Of a stretch of 64,000 nt of DNA, positions 12,637-25,019 are shown piece after piece. A model generated the notes under the pieces. The model made no database searches and was not told the origin of the DNA. It saw only the letters and a program-made list of their open reading frames with translations. Position numbers and translations under genes: made by a program. How positions within the stretch are numbered: the stretch's first letter is position 1; each line of letters begins with the position of its first letter. Source of the stretch: Liolophura sinensis (Eukaryota > Mollusca > Polyplacophora > Chitonida > Chitonidae); the NCBI RefSeq assembly GCF_032854445.1, contig NC_088303.1, forward strand, positions 29,395,501 through 29,459,500. Direction: 5' to 3'.

Positions 12637-12956
12637 CTGTAAAATTAATAGTTACATTAATCTTCTGTATTATTTCTCCCAAATCTGTCTGGTTAATTTC
12701 TCCACACACAATAATGACTGATGGCATACAAGTGAAATTTTCTCAAGTACTTGTACACTGTATACAAGGTATAAATCTTCAAATCAAGACATAAAGAAAT
12801 CTTTTAATATGGTCTCTTTTAATTGGAACTGATTTCCATAAAACGTAGATCAGAAAAATTCTAATACCAGTTTTTTTTTCACATTAAACACATAAACAAC
12901 CAAGCTACAGGCCAGGTCACTAAGCTATTCATTGCATCCAACTACCAGCTTATTAC

Positions 12957-13147
12957 ATTTATTTATTTATTTGATTGGTGTTTTAAGCTATAATCAAGAA
13001 TATTTCACTAATACAATGATGACGACCAGCATTACGGTGGAAGGAAAATGGACAGGCCCTGCGGGAAACCCACAACAATTTGCAGGTTGCTGCCAGACTT
13101 TCTCATGCCCGACAGGAGAAGAAGACAGCATGATCTGGAATTGAACT
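12957..13147 (-). mobile_element. Family A SINE, diverged
   Basis: Tail of atttatttatttattt, then gattggtgttttaagctata and the body. The copy breaks off in the head near 'ttgaactcag'. Confidence 0.8.
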
Positions 13148-13507
13148 CAGTTTATAACAGCAAACTGGCTTTTTAACATGGCTGTTTAAGTGAATATAAA
13201 GTCTGCCAATATATCTACATGTACATGGGACACAGTTATCGCAGAAAAATATGTAAAAAATTCTTTAAAGTTTTGAAAGCTGAGAAGATGAGGTTCACCA
13301 TTGGGGATATGGCATTAATAGATAATTCACTCTGAGTTGCCACATTGTAGATTAAGCCTTTATGAACTCAGCCTATCACAAGCGCTGAAAGCGTCACGTG
13401 ATAACTGGTTGAACTCTTGTCTGTCAGTGTGGTTTCTTATAGTGGATAGACAGATATCGATGCAATAAATTGGATTTTGCGGTTAGTTTAAGTGTTAAAC
13501 TAAAGCA

Positions 13508-13575
13508 TTTATGAGACCACACATTCATGGACCACACATTTATGAGACCACACATTTATGGACCACACTTTATGA
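13508..13575. repeat. Short tandem repeat, ~31-bp units
   Basis: Two and a half copies of 'atttatgagaccacaca' plus 'ttcatggaccacac'. Each unit is itself two ~15-base half-repeats of 'tatgNgaccacacat'. A CACGTG palindrome lies upstream near 13395. Confidence 0.75.
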
Positions 13576-14440
13576 GTGTCACAACTAGGCAAGGTACTGC
13601 TATAACTTGTCACAGTGAGCCAGCAAGAAAACAGAATTGGATTTTCCTTAGCAAAGTACTTATTACAACAATATCTTCTCAAAATCTAAATGAAAGAGTC
13701 TGTTATCCATCAGAAGGTCCTGCTATTTTCGGTAAATTTCCTAAAGTCAGTACAGCCAGCTTGGCCAAATGCTTACACCCATGCAGGACGAGGACAAACA
13801 AGACCTCTCAAACACGGCGCTTGTGTCCACAAATATCGCCCTGACCGAGCGCCAAACTAAAACAAACATTGGCCTTTATAGAACATTTCTGGATAACTAC
13901 TTTATTAATTAATTCAGCTTTATTGGCTGACTTTATGTTCACTTTAAAGGTATATGCATCATCCAATGATTCTGATAGGTTAATGAAGACAGAGCTAATC
14001 AAAATGCCACATCTTGATCATCAATCCACAAATGAATTATTATTTATCCGATAAATTATAGTGTAACTTTTTGACTTTTGAATGAGAGCTGTAGAGAGCT
14101 CAACTTCATCTACCATTTTCTAACTATTAAAGAAAGCCACATGGGCAACCCATCTTACCATCAAGTTTTCCGTCAAAGTTTACTGTGAAGGAATTGCATT
14201 CTGGAAGTTGTTGCATGCGACGCCTTTTTTCGCAGCCAGAACAAATTGAACACAGTGAAGGTCTACCACGACTGTTAGCTGTTGATCTGTTTACAACTTA
14301 TGATCTGTTTTGCAGTGATTTGTGTCAATAATGAAAAACAACATCAACAGATTGCATAACAGAAGCTTTTGTCCAACCATAAAGTCAGCCAGTCATAATC
14401 AATCAGCGCTTTACATGAAAAACTGTCAATGGAGAAAAGA

Positions 14441-14695
14441 TTTGATTTATTTGTTTGATTGGTGTTTTACGCCGTACTCAAGTATATTTCACTTATATGA
14501 CGGTGGCCAGCATTATGGTGGGAGGAAACCGGCACAGCCAGGGGGAAACCCACGACCATCCGCAGGTTGCTGGCAGACCTTCCCACGTACGGCCGGAAAG
14601 GAAGCCAGCATGAGCTCACAGCGACCACATTGGTGAGAGACTCCTGGGTCATTACGCTGCGCTAGCACGCTAACCAACTGAGCCACGGAGGCCCC
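14441..14695 (-). mobile_element. Family A SINE, full-length reference copy
   Basis: This is the best-preserved member. Read on the minus strand it starts GGGGCCTCCGTGGCTCAGTT (A-box-like GTGGCTCAGTTGG), continues through TTAGCGTGCTAGCGCAGC and a degenerate B-box region, then the conserved body (ccagcattatggtgggagga on plus) and an AT-rich tail. Known biology: such SINEs are transcribed by RNA polymerase III from the head and copied by a partner LINE. The 104- and 61-residue frames here are repeat by-products. I could not identify a clean target-site duplication. Confidence 0.9.
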
Positions 14696-15036
14696 AATAA
14701 AGAGAAGACAATATTAGATGAAGAATACAGGAATACATGTACATGTATATTCGAAAGTGCACATAGTTGAAACAGCTGCAGCTAGATTCAAACAAGTGAC
14801 TGCATTAAACATTTCAGTTGCAGACAGCTAGCGCTATATAACTCTTTGACAATGACTGCTTTGTTCTTTAGTTGTCTTTATAGCGTCAGTGTTTCTGGAT
14901 AATTTCTGATAACAGATATACACTCACCAATGTTTTATTTGTAATGGAATGAACTTACATGAATGGTGCAGTAAATCTCCCAGATTACACCTGAAAAGCT
15001 TGTCACTGTCAATTTGCTGTCACAACTCAAAACCAC

Positions 15037-15255
15037 TTACTCTCATTCTTCAACGTTTTCGCATGTTCGCATTTTTATTCAAGCATATTTTGAAGGCGTT
15101 ATTCTGTGCAGGCAGATAAAATTATACTTTTTGTAGAGCCATGAAACTAGTCAATTTAACCAATGTAGTTTTGTCTCCAAAATCAAATTAAAAATATCTA
15201 TAAATCGAACTGATAGTTGCTCTTTCGGATGCGAAAAGGTTGAGGAATTAGGGTA
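15037..15255. mobile_element. Non-autonomous inverted-repeat element (MITE-like), copy A
   Basis: Left end TACTCTCATTCTTCAACG followed by TTTTCGCAT; right end, read inward, TACCCTAATTCCTCAACC followed by TTTTCGCAT. The ends are therefore imperfect inverted repeats of about 25 bases next to TA. The interior (caaaactacattgg on the reverse strand) matches the copy in FARSB intron 18 in opposite orientation. TA flanks fit a Tc1/mariner-type target. No transposase is encoded. Confidence 0.7.
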
Positions 15256-16770
15256 CACATGCTTCAACATTACCTCGTGGATCTGCCCAGTGAATGAGGG
15301 CAGTAAATGACAACAGGTACACAGTAAATGTACGAGACATTGCCTAAAGCTTTTATTTCCTGTTTTTCCCATCAAAGTCCCAACAGCCTGTGGGTAAAAT
15401 ATTGCAGTGTGGAAATTATTGATTTGTTCGTGTCTAGTTTGTGGCATGATGATATCAAAAAAAAGCACTTAGCTGACAAAAAGCTTGTCAAAATTCTGTA
15501 ACAAACATATGTCAACTGCTTTTGGTGAATGGAAAGTTTATCAGACTCGCTATCAGGGAATCAACACTGAAGACATTGATTTCTCTGGCACCAATTTTCC
15601 CCAGACAATTCCCACACCTAAATGCCAATACTTGTGAAGTGTGTTAGCTTATTGACCGATTTGGGGACATCTAAGGATACGAACATGGCACGCCATTATC
15701 TGCATAGGTCGGAAACACTGTTCATCAATCTACACACACAAGCCTATGTTTGACCACTCTTAACCATTATGATTTGCGCAAACAAGTATCCACACAGCGT
15801 AAGTGCTTGTAACATACATAATACACGTAATCACTTTGCCACTTGCACAACTTTTTTGTAAATGTACACTTTGTGAAACTTTGTACAAATTAAGTCTCAA
15901 ACATATTTACTGTTTGTATACTAGCAAGTTTCCATCTTAATATAGTAATATACTTTAATATACTTTTCTTTATATGGCTTTCTTTGATACTTTTTCTTAA
16001 TATGGCTCACTGGGTCCAAAAAAAGAAAAATCAGATGAAATGAAATGAAATTTTAACTTTCAGAGTTTTGCATCCTTAAATGATTTCCTATTAGGAACTA
16101 TTCACCATATCGGTATATAAACTTTCCAGGGTGGAAGGTGGGGTGAGAATACTGGAAATGGAATCTCTGGTTTTCTATTGAATTTTGATTATCTTTGCTA
16201 AAAAAAAAAATTAAACAAGGACTTCACCAACAGCTTTCGACATAGCCCTGCATATAGATAAACATAAGAGTGCCAAAGATCTTTTCCACCACGCCAACTT
16301 CACGAAGCCCATACAAACCCCATCACTGTTAGAAGTGAACAGGAAGTCAGACTATCCTTCTATAATTCACCCAGAAATCCTTACACATTGATCAGAGTCT
16401 CAGAATTTACATTCTGTAGCATGATCGGGTCTGCAGACAAATGCTCAGACAGAACTCAATGGCACTGAAACAACGGGCAAACAATGCGACTCTTCCATTT
16501 CAGAGACAAAAGGTTTTGTGTGGCTTACGATCGAAGCCCTGACTGCGTATATGGCAGCTTCATTGTCAAGCACATCACTTTTTTAAACAGTCGGAGCTTT
16601 CATTTTGTCACAAAAGAAATGGACCGATTGACAAACAAGCAAATGTTGAATGTAAAAAGAACGGAAACATCTTATGAAAGAATGGTCTTGTATGCCAAAC
16701 GTCCATGCACGACATTTTATCTCTGGCTTAAATCAGACCTATAGATTTACTGAAACATTTATAAATTACA
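15256..16770. other. Gene-free stretch
   Basis: No recognised repeat or exon. Sequence is AT-rich with short frames only. Confidence 0.4.
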
Positions 16771-16774
16771 GAGG

Positions 16775-16935
16775 AAGGACACTAGGAAGTGCCCATGGGA
16801 AATCCAGAACCATCCACAGGCTGCTTGCAAACCTTCCCACATACGACCAGAGAGAACACCAGATTGAGCTGTACTAGTACTCACAGCAACCCAGTAGGTG
16901 GGAGGGTCCTTGGTCACTGCACCACTCTGGCATTC
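16775..16935 (-). mobile_element. Family A SINE, degraded head and mid part
   Basis: Similarity begins at 'gtgcccatgggaaatcc' and covers the mid-body and B-box part (caggctgcttgcaaaccttc). The tail and most of the body are gone. Confidence 0.65.
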
Positions 16936-17897
16936 TAAACACTAGCCTACATTATGTCACTTCAGACTTCAGACATAGAATACAGTATGTGAAAATACCT
17001 TTATCAATAAATGAACAGCATCTACATAACTGTGCCTCAAGCCTTCCTTCAATCATATAATAAAATTATCTCTTTCAACCTACAATGTACATAAAGGTTG
17101 TCCAATATACATGTACAACATGAGCAAAGTGGAAGAATCCATAACACTTACTTACTGCTACTGTAATTACAAGAACTAGACATGCTTTATCATGTTCAGA
17201 CAAACAGATCTAAAACTGGAAACAAAAGTGCCATATCCGAGTATGCCCTGGAAATCATTTGTCAAGGATAATGGCCTGGTGGACATCTAGAAACGACAAT
17301 GCTATTAGTCTTAGAAATCAATTAGGTTTACCTCAGACAAACATCCAGCACGATGCATAAAACACCGCCCATAATTTCATCAGCTTAGTTATGTTCAAAG
17401 ACAACTCAGGTGCTTCTTTAAAGTTAAGCTAAACATGATCACACCACAGCCAATTTCCAAAGTACATGTGCCAGTACCAGTTCATGAAGTTTTCTTACTC
17501 AGTCTACAGGCATCTAGCAACCACCCATGACTCGTTACTTCGAATGGAACTAAAAATAACAAACTATCAGTCAAAAAAAAAAACAAAAGTAGAATTAATA
17601 CCAAATGTGAATTTTGAGATGACTGCATCTGCAAGACATACACAAACACCTAAATTTTTACCACACAGCATAATTCATAATAAATGTTGTTTTAGTTTTT
17701 CTCACTGTAGAAAGTTATGATCAAGGGCATTCGTCAATAGTACAACCCATTCATGCAGGAGGTTGGCAGATGTAAGCTACTGAATGATGTGATTGTGATC
17801 TAAGTGATGAGGAGAACTCGGGTCTCAATTCCACATCATTCCACAAGACTACAATCATACAGGAGAGGTGAATTCTGTTACTATAGTGGAAACAGTC

Positions 17898-17898
<1 letters not shown>

Positions 17899-17939
<41 letters not shown>
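17899..17939. repeat. (CT)n microsatellite
   Basis: About twenty CT dinucleotides in a row, preceded by 'gaaacagtctca'. Confidence 0.95.
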
Positions 17940-17944
<5 letters not shown>

Positions 17945-18019
17945 ATCATTAATCCTTCATTAAACCAACTTTTTAGTTTGGATGCGTTTTTGCCTGCCTA
18001 TTAAAAAGACCTAGAAGAC

Positions 18020-18304
18020 CTACATGCTGTTAATGACCACATGATCTACTGCAGTCTCTGTCAACAGTTTGATCTCCAGGGTATAATTTTCTGTGCAATT
18101 TTCTCCACTTTTAGATTTAATCCATGTCCCTGTGGCAATCTTGTGAACTCGTAAGTCTAAGGTCAGACCCATTATTTCACCGCAAAAGGGTGGATCTTGC
18201 AAACCTGACACGCTGAATGGTGCATCCCCAAAGTCTTGAGAGCTTCTCAGCCAATCGCAGTGACCACACAACCCTGCCCAAGAGCGCCATACTTTTGGGG
18301 GCAA
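18020..18304 (-). other. Coding-like open segment, unidentified
   Basis: The minus strand has a 94-residue open frame with balanced composition, including GLTLDLRVHKIATGTWIKSK and ending AVDHVVINSM. It lacks low-complexity features, and a second open frame (76 residues, 18321-18551) lies just upstream on the same strand. I see no convincing splice sites and recognise no family. It may be a decayed element or chance. Confidence 0.2.
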
Positions 18305-19016
18305 TGGAACTCATCGTAAGTCATACTGCTTGCCGCATTTCTCTGATTATCCCATTGTGAAACTGCGCCAAAATTTGTCTTAGTAATTGAGCAGGATCAG
18401 CTAAGTACGTACTACTGGAAAATGGCCCTAACCATGTCTCCCTTAACAGCCACCACCTTGATCTTGTCTCTGTGCTTGGAGGGCAATCGTGATCGTGATA
18501 AAGAGGACATTGTGTTATATAGGGACTATATTGGCTCAGAATTCCTCTCATCCTTGTAATCTGGCCCAGGACAAAATTTACAGGGATTTCACATGGGTGT
18601 GATCATAGACCGTCTGCAGACAAATCAACGACTGCAGCCGGGGAGAAATTGAGAACTTAGCTCAGTTTAGGAGGGACAGACCTTCCATCAAATTGAAAGT
18701 TCTCAGCATACACAGGGGATAAGATTCACACTTTTAACAATTGTTGTGTCAGTTGAAGGAGTTCTATAGAAAGAAGAACAGAAATATAATGTTACCATGT
18801 CGGAAAAGTTTTCACTGACTGCCTCCAATTAAACACCACATTATACATGTAATAAAGCATCACTTACTGCGATCTAGTCTCTGTCAACCACCAAACTCAA
18901 ACACGGCACAACGGCCACTTTTGCCTGTAATCTTCTGTCTATCCTCAAATAAACTGATATATGTATGACACAGGTCGTTACACAGACATATACATGTCAA
19001 AAAAATGCTAGTAAGG

Positions 19017-19081
19017 CATATATATATATATATATATGCATGTACATATATATATATACATGTATATATATATATACATGT
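19017..19081. repeat. Palindromic (TA)n / ATGCAT tract
   Basis: Three runs of alternating TA separated by gcatgtac and catgta, which can fold back on themselves. A similar tatatatgcatgtatata tract occurs at about 20948-20980. Confidence 0.8.
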
Positions 19082-20190
19082 AATGTCTGTGTAAAGTAAA
19101 AGCCGAGTCAGCACTTTAGGAGACTCGCAAGCTCAGGATGGCTAACGTTGCTAAAAAGCATGATTTTAAGGCAGCTACTAATGGCACCGTTGCATCAACA
19201 GACCCGATTATACGAGATGTGTATTCAGCCTAGCAAGTATCATAAAATTTCACCTTTTAGTTGCGTTAGTTTGCGAAAGCCCCCAACCCTGTCTCGTCTA
19301 AATCTGCCGTAACTTGTGGGACTCCAGAAATGCTGACTCAGCTTACTAATGCTAACCTAACATGTGTACAATTACCCATCAAGCAAAACATTAGTAATTT
19401 CCAAACATTTGAAATGGAACACGCTGAATTTTGAAAAATGTGGCTGAAAAATGTATAAGCAAGAAAAATATCTGTTCCTTTTCATAATATGAGTGAAAAA
19501 ATAAAACACACACACACACCAAAAATCTCTGGTCTGGCTGATATGGATACACGAATGCAACTACCTAACTTCACAGGAAGAAGAAACCAAAAGTTATTGC
19601 CAAGAACTCAACTTCATGTACCTAAATCCTTTTCAAAAGCAAAGATAAATCGGGGTGCTTAAAAACTTTGTTGAAGGTTCCCTGAAGATTGGCAGATCAA
19701 ACAGTAGTACCTTCGTCCTCTAGGTCAACATCAAAATGCCCTCACAGGACCTTTCAAATCATCTTAAGCAAGAACATACAAAGAAAAGGTCTGACAAGTG
19801 ATGGTTAACCACTTGACCACTGACCTTATCTGTCCAGTCATCAGGTGTCATGGAATGAACGATGAGTCTGGCCGAATGGGGAGTGTCTGGCCGTCTCCTG
19901 ACCAATGACCACTGCCTCCTGATTAAATCAATCAAGGTAACTTCGACAAGAGCAGAGGACTTCTATGGCTAAAACCTTCAGGAATAACAGATCACAATCA
20001 AGTCCTATCCATTACTCTCGCGAGGTAACGGCACAATTCATGATTCATACATGGGATTGCAGCCTTGGTTTAGCTCTATCAGACATACACAGAATCTCTT
20101 AGTCTGTCATCATACAGAAACTGCCCCAAACTAACTTACACAAACTTATTTTATTACATTTACACTACCAGATTTATGTATAATTGTAAA

Positions 20191-20591
20191 GAATATTGCA
20201 CAGTAAAGGTTGAGTAAATATTGCTCAAGTGATATTTTCACCTTTCATGAGAACAATAAATATGGTATTCAATTTTAATACTTAGAGGATATTGCGGTGA
20301 AAGTAAATACCTTAAATATTGCTCAAGTGATATTTCCACCTTTCACAAGAGCAATAATGATGGTATTCAACCTTCATATTTAGACGATATTGCAGAGTGA
20401 AGGTTGAATATCATAAAGAGTGTTAAAGTGAGAATTTCACCTTTCACAAGAGTAATATTTATGGTATTCAACCTTCATATTTAGACGATATTGCAGAGTG
20501 AAGGTTGAATATCATAAAGAGTGTTCAAGTGAGAATTTCACCTTTCACAAGAGTAATATCTATGGTATTCAACCTTCACTGTACAATATTC
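20191..20591. mobile_element. Pearl-like element: terminal inverted repeats with internal ~101-bp tandem repeats
   Basis: The left end gaatattgcacagtaaaggt pairs with the right end, whose reverse complement is gaatattgtacagtgaaggt. Between them are about four tandem units of ~101 bp (attcaaccttcatatttaga ... cacctttcacaagagtaata). Each unit has internal palindromes: attcaaccttca with tgaaggttgaat, and tattgctc with gagcaata. The plan of inverted-repeat ends around a short tandem core resembles the 'pearl' elements reported in bivalves, but family membership is inferred from structure only. Confidence 0.7.
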
Positions 20592-22560
20592 ATTTCATTT
20601 TTTACACTTTGATTATATGATGATTTTTAGCATAGGATCGTTTTTATGTTGAATGCTTAGAGCACTAAGCCTGCAAAAAATTGCGCATAACCTGATGTCA
20701 TGGATGACACTGTGTCTTGTTTTGTCACATTAATGCAGCTGGAATGTTTAAGTTAACTAAACTTGTATTATGACGTCATCTCGCTAAGCCCACACTGGAA
20801 CATCATAAAACAAGATGCTTTTTATTTTGGTGTCCTGGCGTCCTGGGTGTCCTGGGTGTGAAAATTTTCAAACTAATAACAAAAAAAAGATATCTAACAT
20901 GTGAAAAAACACTTCTATCAGTGAAAGAAATTCCAACATTTCACATCATATATATATATATATATATGCATGTATATATACTAAAAATATACATATAAAT
21001 ACTAAAAAAATACTAGAAGTGGTTTCAAGGCCATCAGAAGTAGTGTATTGAGTTTTGACAGATGGATGTACATGTAAAAAACATACTTATCAAGTATCTT
21101 ATGTGCCCAAATTGTGTCAAAAAACAGTTTGTCATGATCTACTTTAAATAATACATGCATATCACCTCCAGAAAAGAAACAAACCATATTTTGTCTTTAT
21201 CAACAATAAATCCATGTAACTTGTCAGAGCCCATAACATTTATGTTAGTCCAGTGTTCCCTGTCCAACCGCTTGAATTTTTTCCACAGGACGAATAAATG
21301 CTGGAAAGGAACTGCTTAAAGCGAGAATTACTGGAATTCAGGCATTGGGAGTCTACTGGAGTGTGGAAGTATATATGTAAATTACTGTTTGGAATGCATC
21401 TAAGGCAGGCAGACAAGCATGATGTTTAAACAGGAGTCTGCCACTTTTACCCCCCAGTTTATTTCTGTCCCACATCAAAGGGGCAAGAGTTCTAACATTC
21501 ATCTCTAAACTTGATCGAAATCATGAAAAAAAAAAAGGAGTCTTGATACTACTAGCTGCTGATCTGAGCTAAGGGGTAGAGATGTTTGATAAATTCAATC
21601 CCCTATCAGCCGTGGTGTTCAGTATTAACACACTTCCCCAAGATTGGAATTATGTAATCAGGGACGATGTTAACGGCTGGTGAGGCTTCTGGCTCTAACC
21701 TATTTACACTAATCATCGCTGGCTGCCAATAAACACTTGCTGCGAGAGAAATTCCCGGCAAACTCCGTGATTCTAGCCCGAAGACACTTCTCTCTGATCA
21801 TGGCTCGTTGGCTGACAGCATTATCAATAATTGATTCTCTCAGTAGGGTCTCAAATCTACACTGTCCAAATTGCCCTTTGGGCAAAATGGTCTTGCCATG
21901 AGAAAAGGCATTGAAATCAAGTGTGAAGCTTTGCTGACGCCTCAGTTCAATGCTTGCACTTTAGGAGTTTCTTGGGTTTTTTTTTTTTTTTGCATCTTTT
22001 TTAGCTTGGATCAGATGAAATTTTGGCGCCCAAATGGATGTTTGGTCCAGTGCTTCCTTCAATGGACTTAGGTTTTCATCACATTTCAGTGCATTAGTTG
22101 TGCAGCACATTTTTTGGTATTCAGTCACCAAATTTAATCACAAACATTAAAGCCTGAAATACATTTCTGAAATGCACGTATAATACTTGAATGTTATCCT
22201 ATAAAACTGAGAATGAATTGACAATAACGGATGCATTTAAGTCACATTAAAGCAACATTAAAGCAACAACAATCCTTTGGCTATTTAGCATAATACATTA
22301 GTACATACTTGTACTACAATGAAGTAATCATATTACAGGATTAATGTCCAGATTTACCCACTGGTAATAATCATAAAGATTATAACCTGTTTAAACAGTA
22401 TGCTACCATGAGAGGGCTTCTGAGAAACGTAATACGGATTTCAAATCCACCAAATCCAATCTCAAGTCGGCCACCAGGTACAGCGAGTGATGTCATAGAT
22501 GGCCAACCCAATCCTGATTGGTCTAAATAACCTGGGAATTTGCATCAAAATGATTTCATT
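20592..22560. other. Gene-free stretch
   Basis: No exon recognised. It includes a TGACGTCA palindrome near 20769 and short direct repeats of 'gtcctgggt' near 20830-20860. Nothing else stands out. Confidence 0.4.
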
Positions 22561-22563
22561 TTC

Positions 22564-22729
22564 GAGATGGATTTTAGCTACAGAGAAGCAAATTTGAACC
22601 CATAGTGGACGACGCTGAAGGTTCAATTTATGAGACTGACATCTCTGGTCACAGTTCGTATTCTGAGCTTTCAGACACAGAATATCATCTTTGTCCAGAC
22701 ATTTCTAGCTGGCAATACGGACTGTAAAA
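22564..22729 (+). pseudogene. Decayed coding fragment, acidic/Ser-rich
   Basis: ATGGATTTTAGCTACAGAGA opens a frame broken by TAG after 12 codons. A second frame resumes almost at once and reads VDDAEGSIYETDISGHSSYS then ELSDTEYHL and ends at TAA (22729). Such acidic, Ser-rich starts are common in multicopy transposon-linked animal proteins, but I cannot assign a family. Upstream, CCAATcctgATTGG forms an inverted CCAAT pair near 22510. Just downstream, 23003-23293 is open on both strands and may belong to the same decayed unit. Confidence 0.3.
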
Positions 22730-23322
22730 CTAGAGCTTTATCCTGTACTACACTGTACACTTCATGTGTTTATGTTAACACTTAATAGTTATTTACTTTT
22801 CTTTCCATTCATCCACTTCATAATGAAAAATAGTATTCTATTTGCAAAAGGCTTCTAAATTCATACCTATATGCGATGAAAACTACAAGTGCATGTTACT
22901 GTCGGCATTCCGAATAGTCATGTACAATATAAATACATATACGATGTGGACGTCGACCTTAGTGTGCACAGATATAATATCAATCAGTCTTCAGTAATGT
23001 TATTAGTATTTTATAACTACTGTGTGCAGGTGCTGCTGCAGAAATTCATCTGTACTCCTCTCGTCGATTTCAGTTGTATAATAAGCGAGAGCGGATCGGT
23101 TGTTCTTGGTGGGTACAAAAACCTTCCGCCTTGTGCTGTTAATCCACGCTGAAATTTCTGAGGGCCAAATTGTCTGAAAACTTGAAAAAACTAACCGCAC
23201 GATTCTTCGACGACCTGTTTTTACAACCGTATGCAGAACATCATGGAGAAATTTGATATGCTTGTTGTCACTCTTGTGGCTTGTTTTTAACACTGACTTG
23301 ACTGAATTAAATGGGGAATATA

Positions 23323-23346
23323 CACTCCTAAATATATTTAGGAGTG
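23323..23346. repeat. Perfect 24-bp palindrome
   Basis: CACTCCTAAATA followed immediately by its exact reverse complement, with no spacer. Its function is unknown. Confidence 0.95.
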
Positions 23347-23551
23347 GCTAATTATGAATAAATAGTCAATCCAGGCACTAATCCTTTAATAAGCATAATC
23401 TGCGAATGATTTTTAATAAATCAAAGTAGGGCCAGAAACATTCAGTATGCTGATGTCAATCATGACTGTATAAAACAACTACATGGCATTCTTTTTACAA
23501 AACTTATCAGCAAAGACAAATTAGCAATTGGTAATGTACCTTAGGTGAGCT

Positions 23552-23747
23552 CTGTGGCCTCTCTCGCCTAGTAGTTAGCATGCTAGTGCAGCACAATGAC
23601 TCATAAGCTTCTCACCAATCCGGTCAATGTGAGTTCAAATCTAGCTCATACTAGCTTCATCTCCGGTGGTATGTTGGAAGGTCTGTCAGTAACCTGCAGA
23701 TGGTGGTGTGTTTCCTCTAGGTTCTGCCTCCTGCCATAATGCTGACT
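23552..23747 (+). mobile_element. Family A SINE, plus-sense, tail missing
   Basis: Begins at the head (tggcctctctcgcctagtag), has a good B-box (gagttcaaatctagc), and ends in the body at 'ccataatgctgacta'. Confidence 0.8.
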
Positions 23748-24147
23748 AACCACAAAGAAGTAAATAAATCCAATCTAAAATGTTTTGTAATACAATACAT
23801 CATACAGACACATGCCCTGAATCAGCCAGGCCACTCTTCGAAGATAACGCCGCCACAAGGGTCTTCATTTTATCATAGAGCAAATGATGTACAGCTGGGC
23901 ACCATCAGCGCAGTGATTTTCCCCGAAATCAGTGAATAATTGTTGACAGAGGAGTATCAGATATTTAACAAGTACTTTCAGATTTCTCGAGTTTAAATCT
24001 GTGTTAATGGTATAAAATCAAGCAACTACCTACATCTGAATTAATCAAAAACATCCAAAATAAAAATGAACTATTTACTTATGTATTAGCTAATGAATAT
24101 TAAGCTATTCAACATGGCAGCCCCCATGAAAGATGGCATGACAAGAG

Positions 24148-24508
24148 TGAGTGAGTGCTTGGGGTTTAACGTCGTACTTAACAATTTTTCAGTCATATGA
24201 CGACGAAGGAATCATTAGGGTGCATGTATCTGTAATGTGCCTCCTTGTTGCAGGACGGATTTCCACCGCTCTTTTATTTAGTGCTGCTTCACTGAGACGA
24301 CTTACCGAAGGCAAGTAAGCCGCCCAGCCCGAGCCATTATACTGATACGGGTCAACCAGTCGTTGCACTATCCCCTTCATGCTGAACGCCAAGCGAGGAA
24401 GTTACAACTTCCTCTTTTAAAGTCTTAGGTGTGACTCGATCAAGGATTGATCCTGGATCTACCGGTCCCGAAGCGGACGCTCTACCAACTGTGCTATCCG
24501 GGCCGGTA
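24148..24508 (-). mobile_element. tRNA-derived SINE, family B, full length (copy 2)
   Basis: Best full-length family B copy. The minus strand begins with the tRNA-like head GGCCCGGATAGCACAGTTGG (A-box) and a B-box-like region (GGTAGATCCAGGATC), and ends in a short (CACT)n tail. The flanking direct repeat catgacaagag lies at 24137-24147 and 24509-24519. Open frames inside (67, 62, 60 and 63 residues) belong to the repeat. Confidence 0.92.
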
Positions 24509-24973
24509 CATGACAAGAGAGTTTGGGGTGGTAATCCCATATTTCAAGGCCAGCAGTGGCGTTTCTGTACAGTTAGAGGCAAAACAGGTCACCGCTCTTC
24601 ATGCGGCATGTGAGAAAAGAGATGTCATTGTAGTCTAATAGACTGGGTATGGTAAAAGTCTTGTATGTCAGCTTATGCCTTGGATCATCCAGCGTCGAGA
24701 ACACAGTGAAGAACTCACGATAAGTATTGTTGTATCCTGTGTAAATTCTGTCATGCAATATCAAGTGGAAAGTGCGTAAATATATTTAAATTGCCATGGT
24801 TCAGCTTGAGCGCAGACGGAAATGATAATTATACCTACAAAGCCTATAAATAGCGCAATACTCCACACTTCAGTCCATTCCCCATCGCATGCAGTTGTTA
24901 ACACAAAGTAGTCATCTCAGATCAGGTGACGTAATGCACGAGCCTCACTTTTGACGTTGCTGTTGTAAAAAGT

Positions 24974-25019
24974 ATGGCGCCCAAGTCTATTAGAGACGTA
25001 CTCTCACAGGAGGCAGTAG
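24974..25019 (+). other. Candidate first coding exon (weak)
   Basis: ATGGCGCCCAAGTCTATTAG reads MAPKSIRDVLSQEA and then meets GTAGGT, a possible donor. Upstream are tgacgtaa and tgacgtt motifs. A frame further on (25062-25158) reads SVTHMIRAAFDVQQPTKHVN and ends at a GTATGC donor, but the gap between them is too short for a comfortable intron. Unrecognised. Confidence 0.15.

Noticed and set aside
14441-14695. True tRNA gene suggested by the tRNA-like head
   Set aside because: The head continues into a SINE body with many sister copies; it is a tRNA-derived promoter, not a tRNA gene.
24189-24392. 67-residue minus-strand frame (MAFSMKGIVQRLVDPYQYNG...), also at 2151, 33852 and 61432
   Set aside because: The same frame appears in each family B SINE. 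It is repeat sequence, not a gene family.
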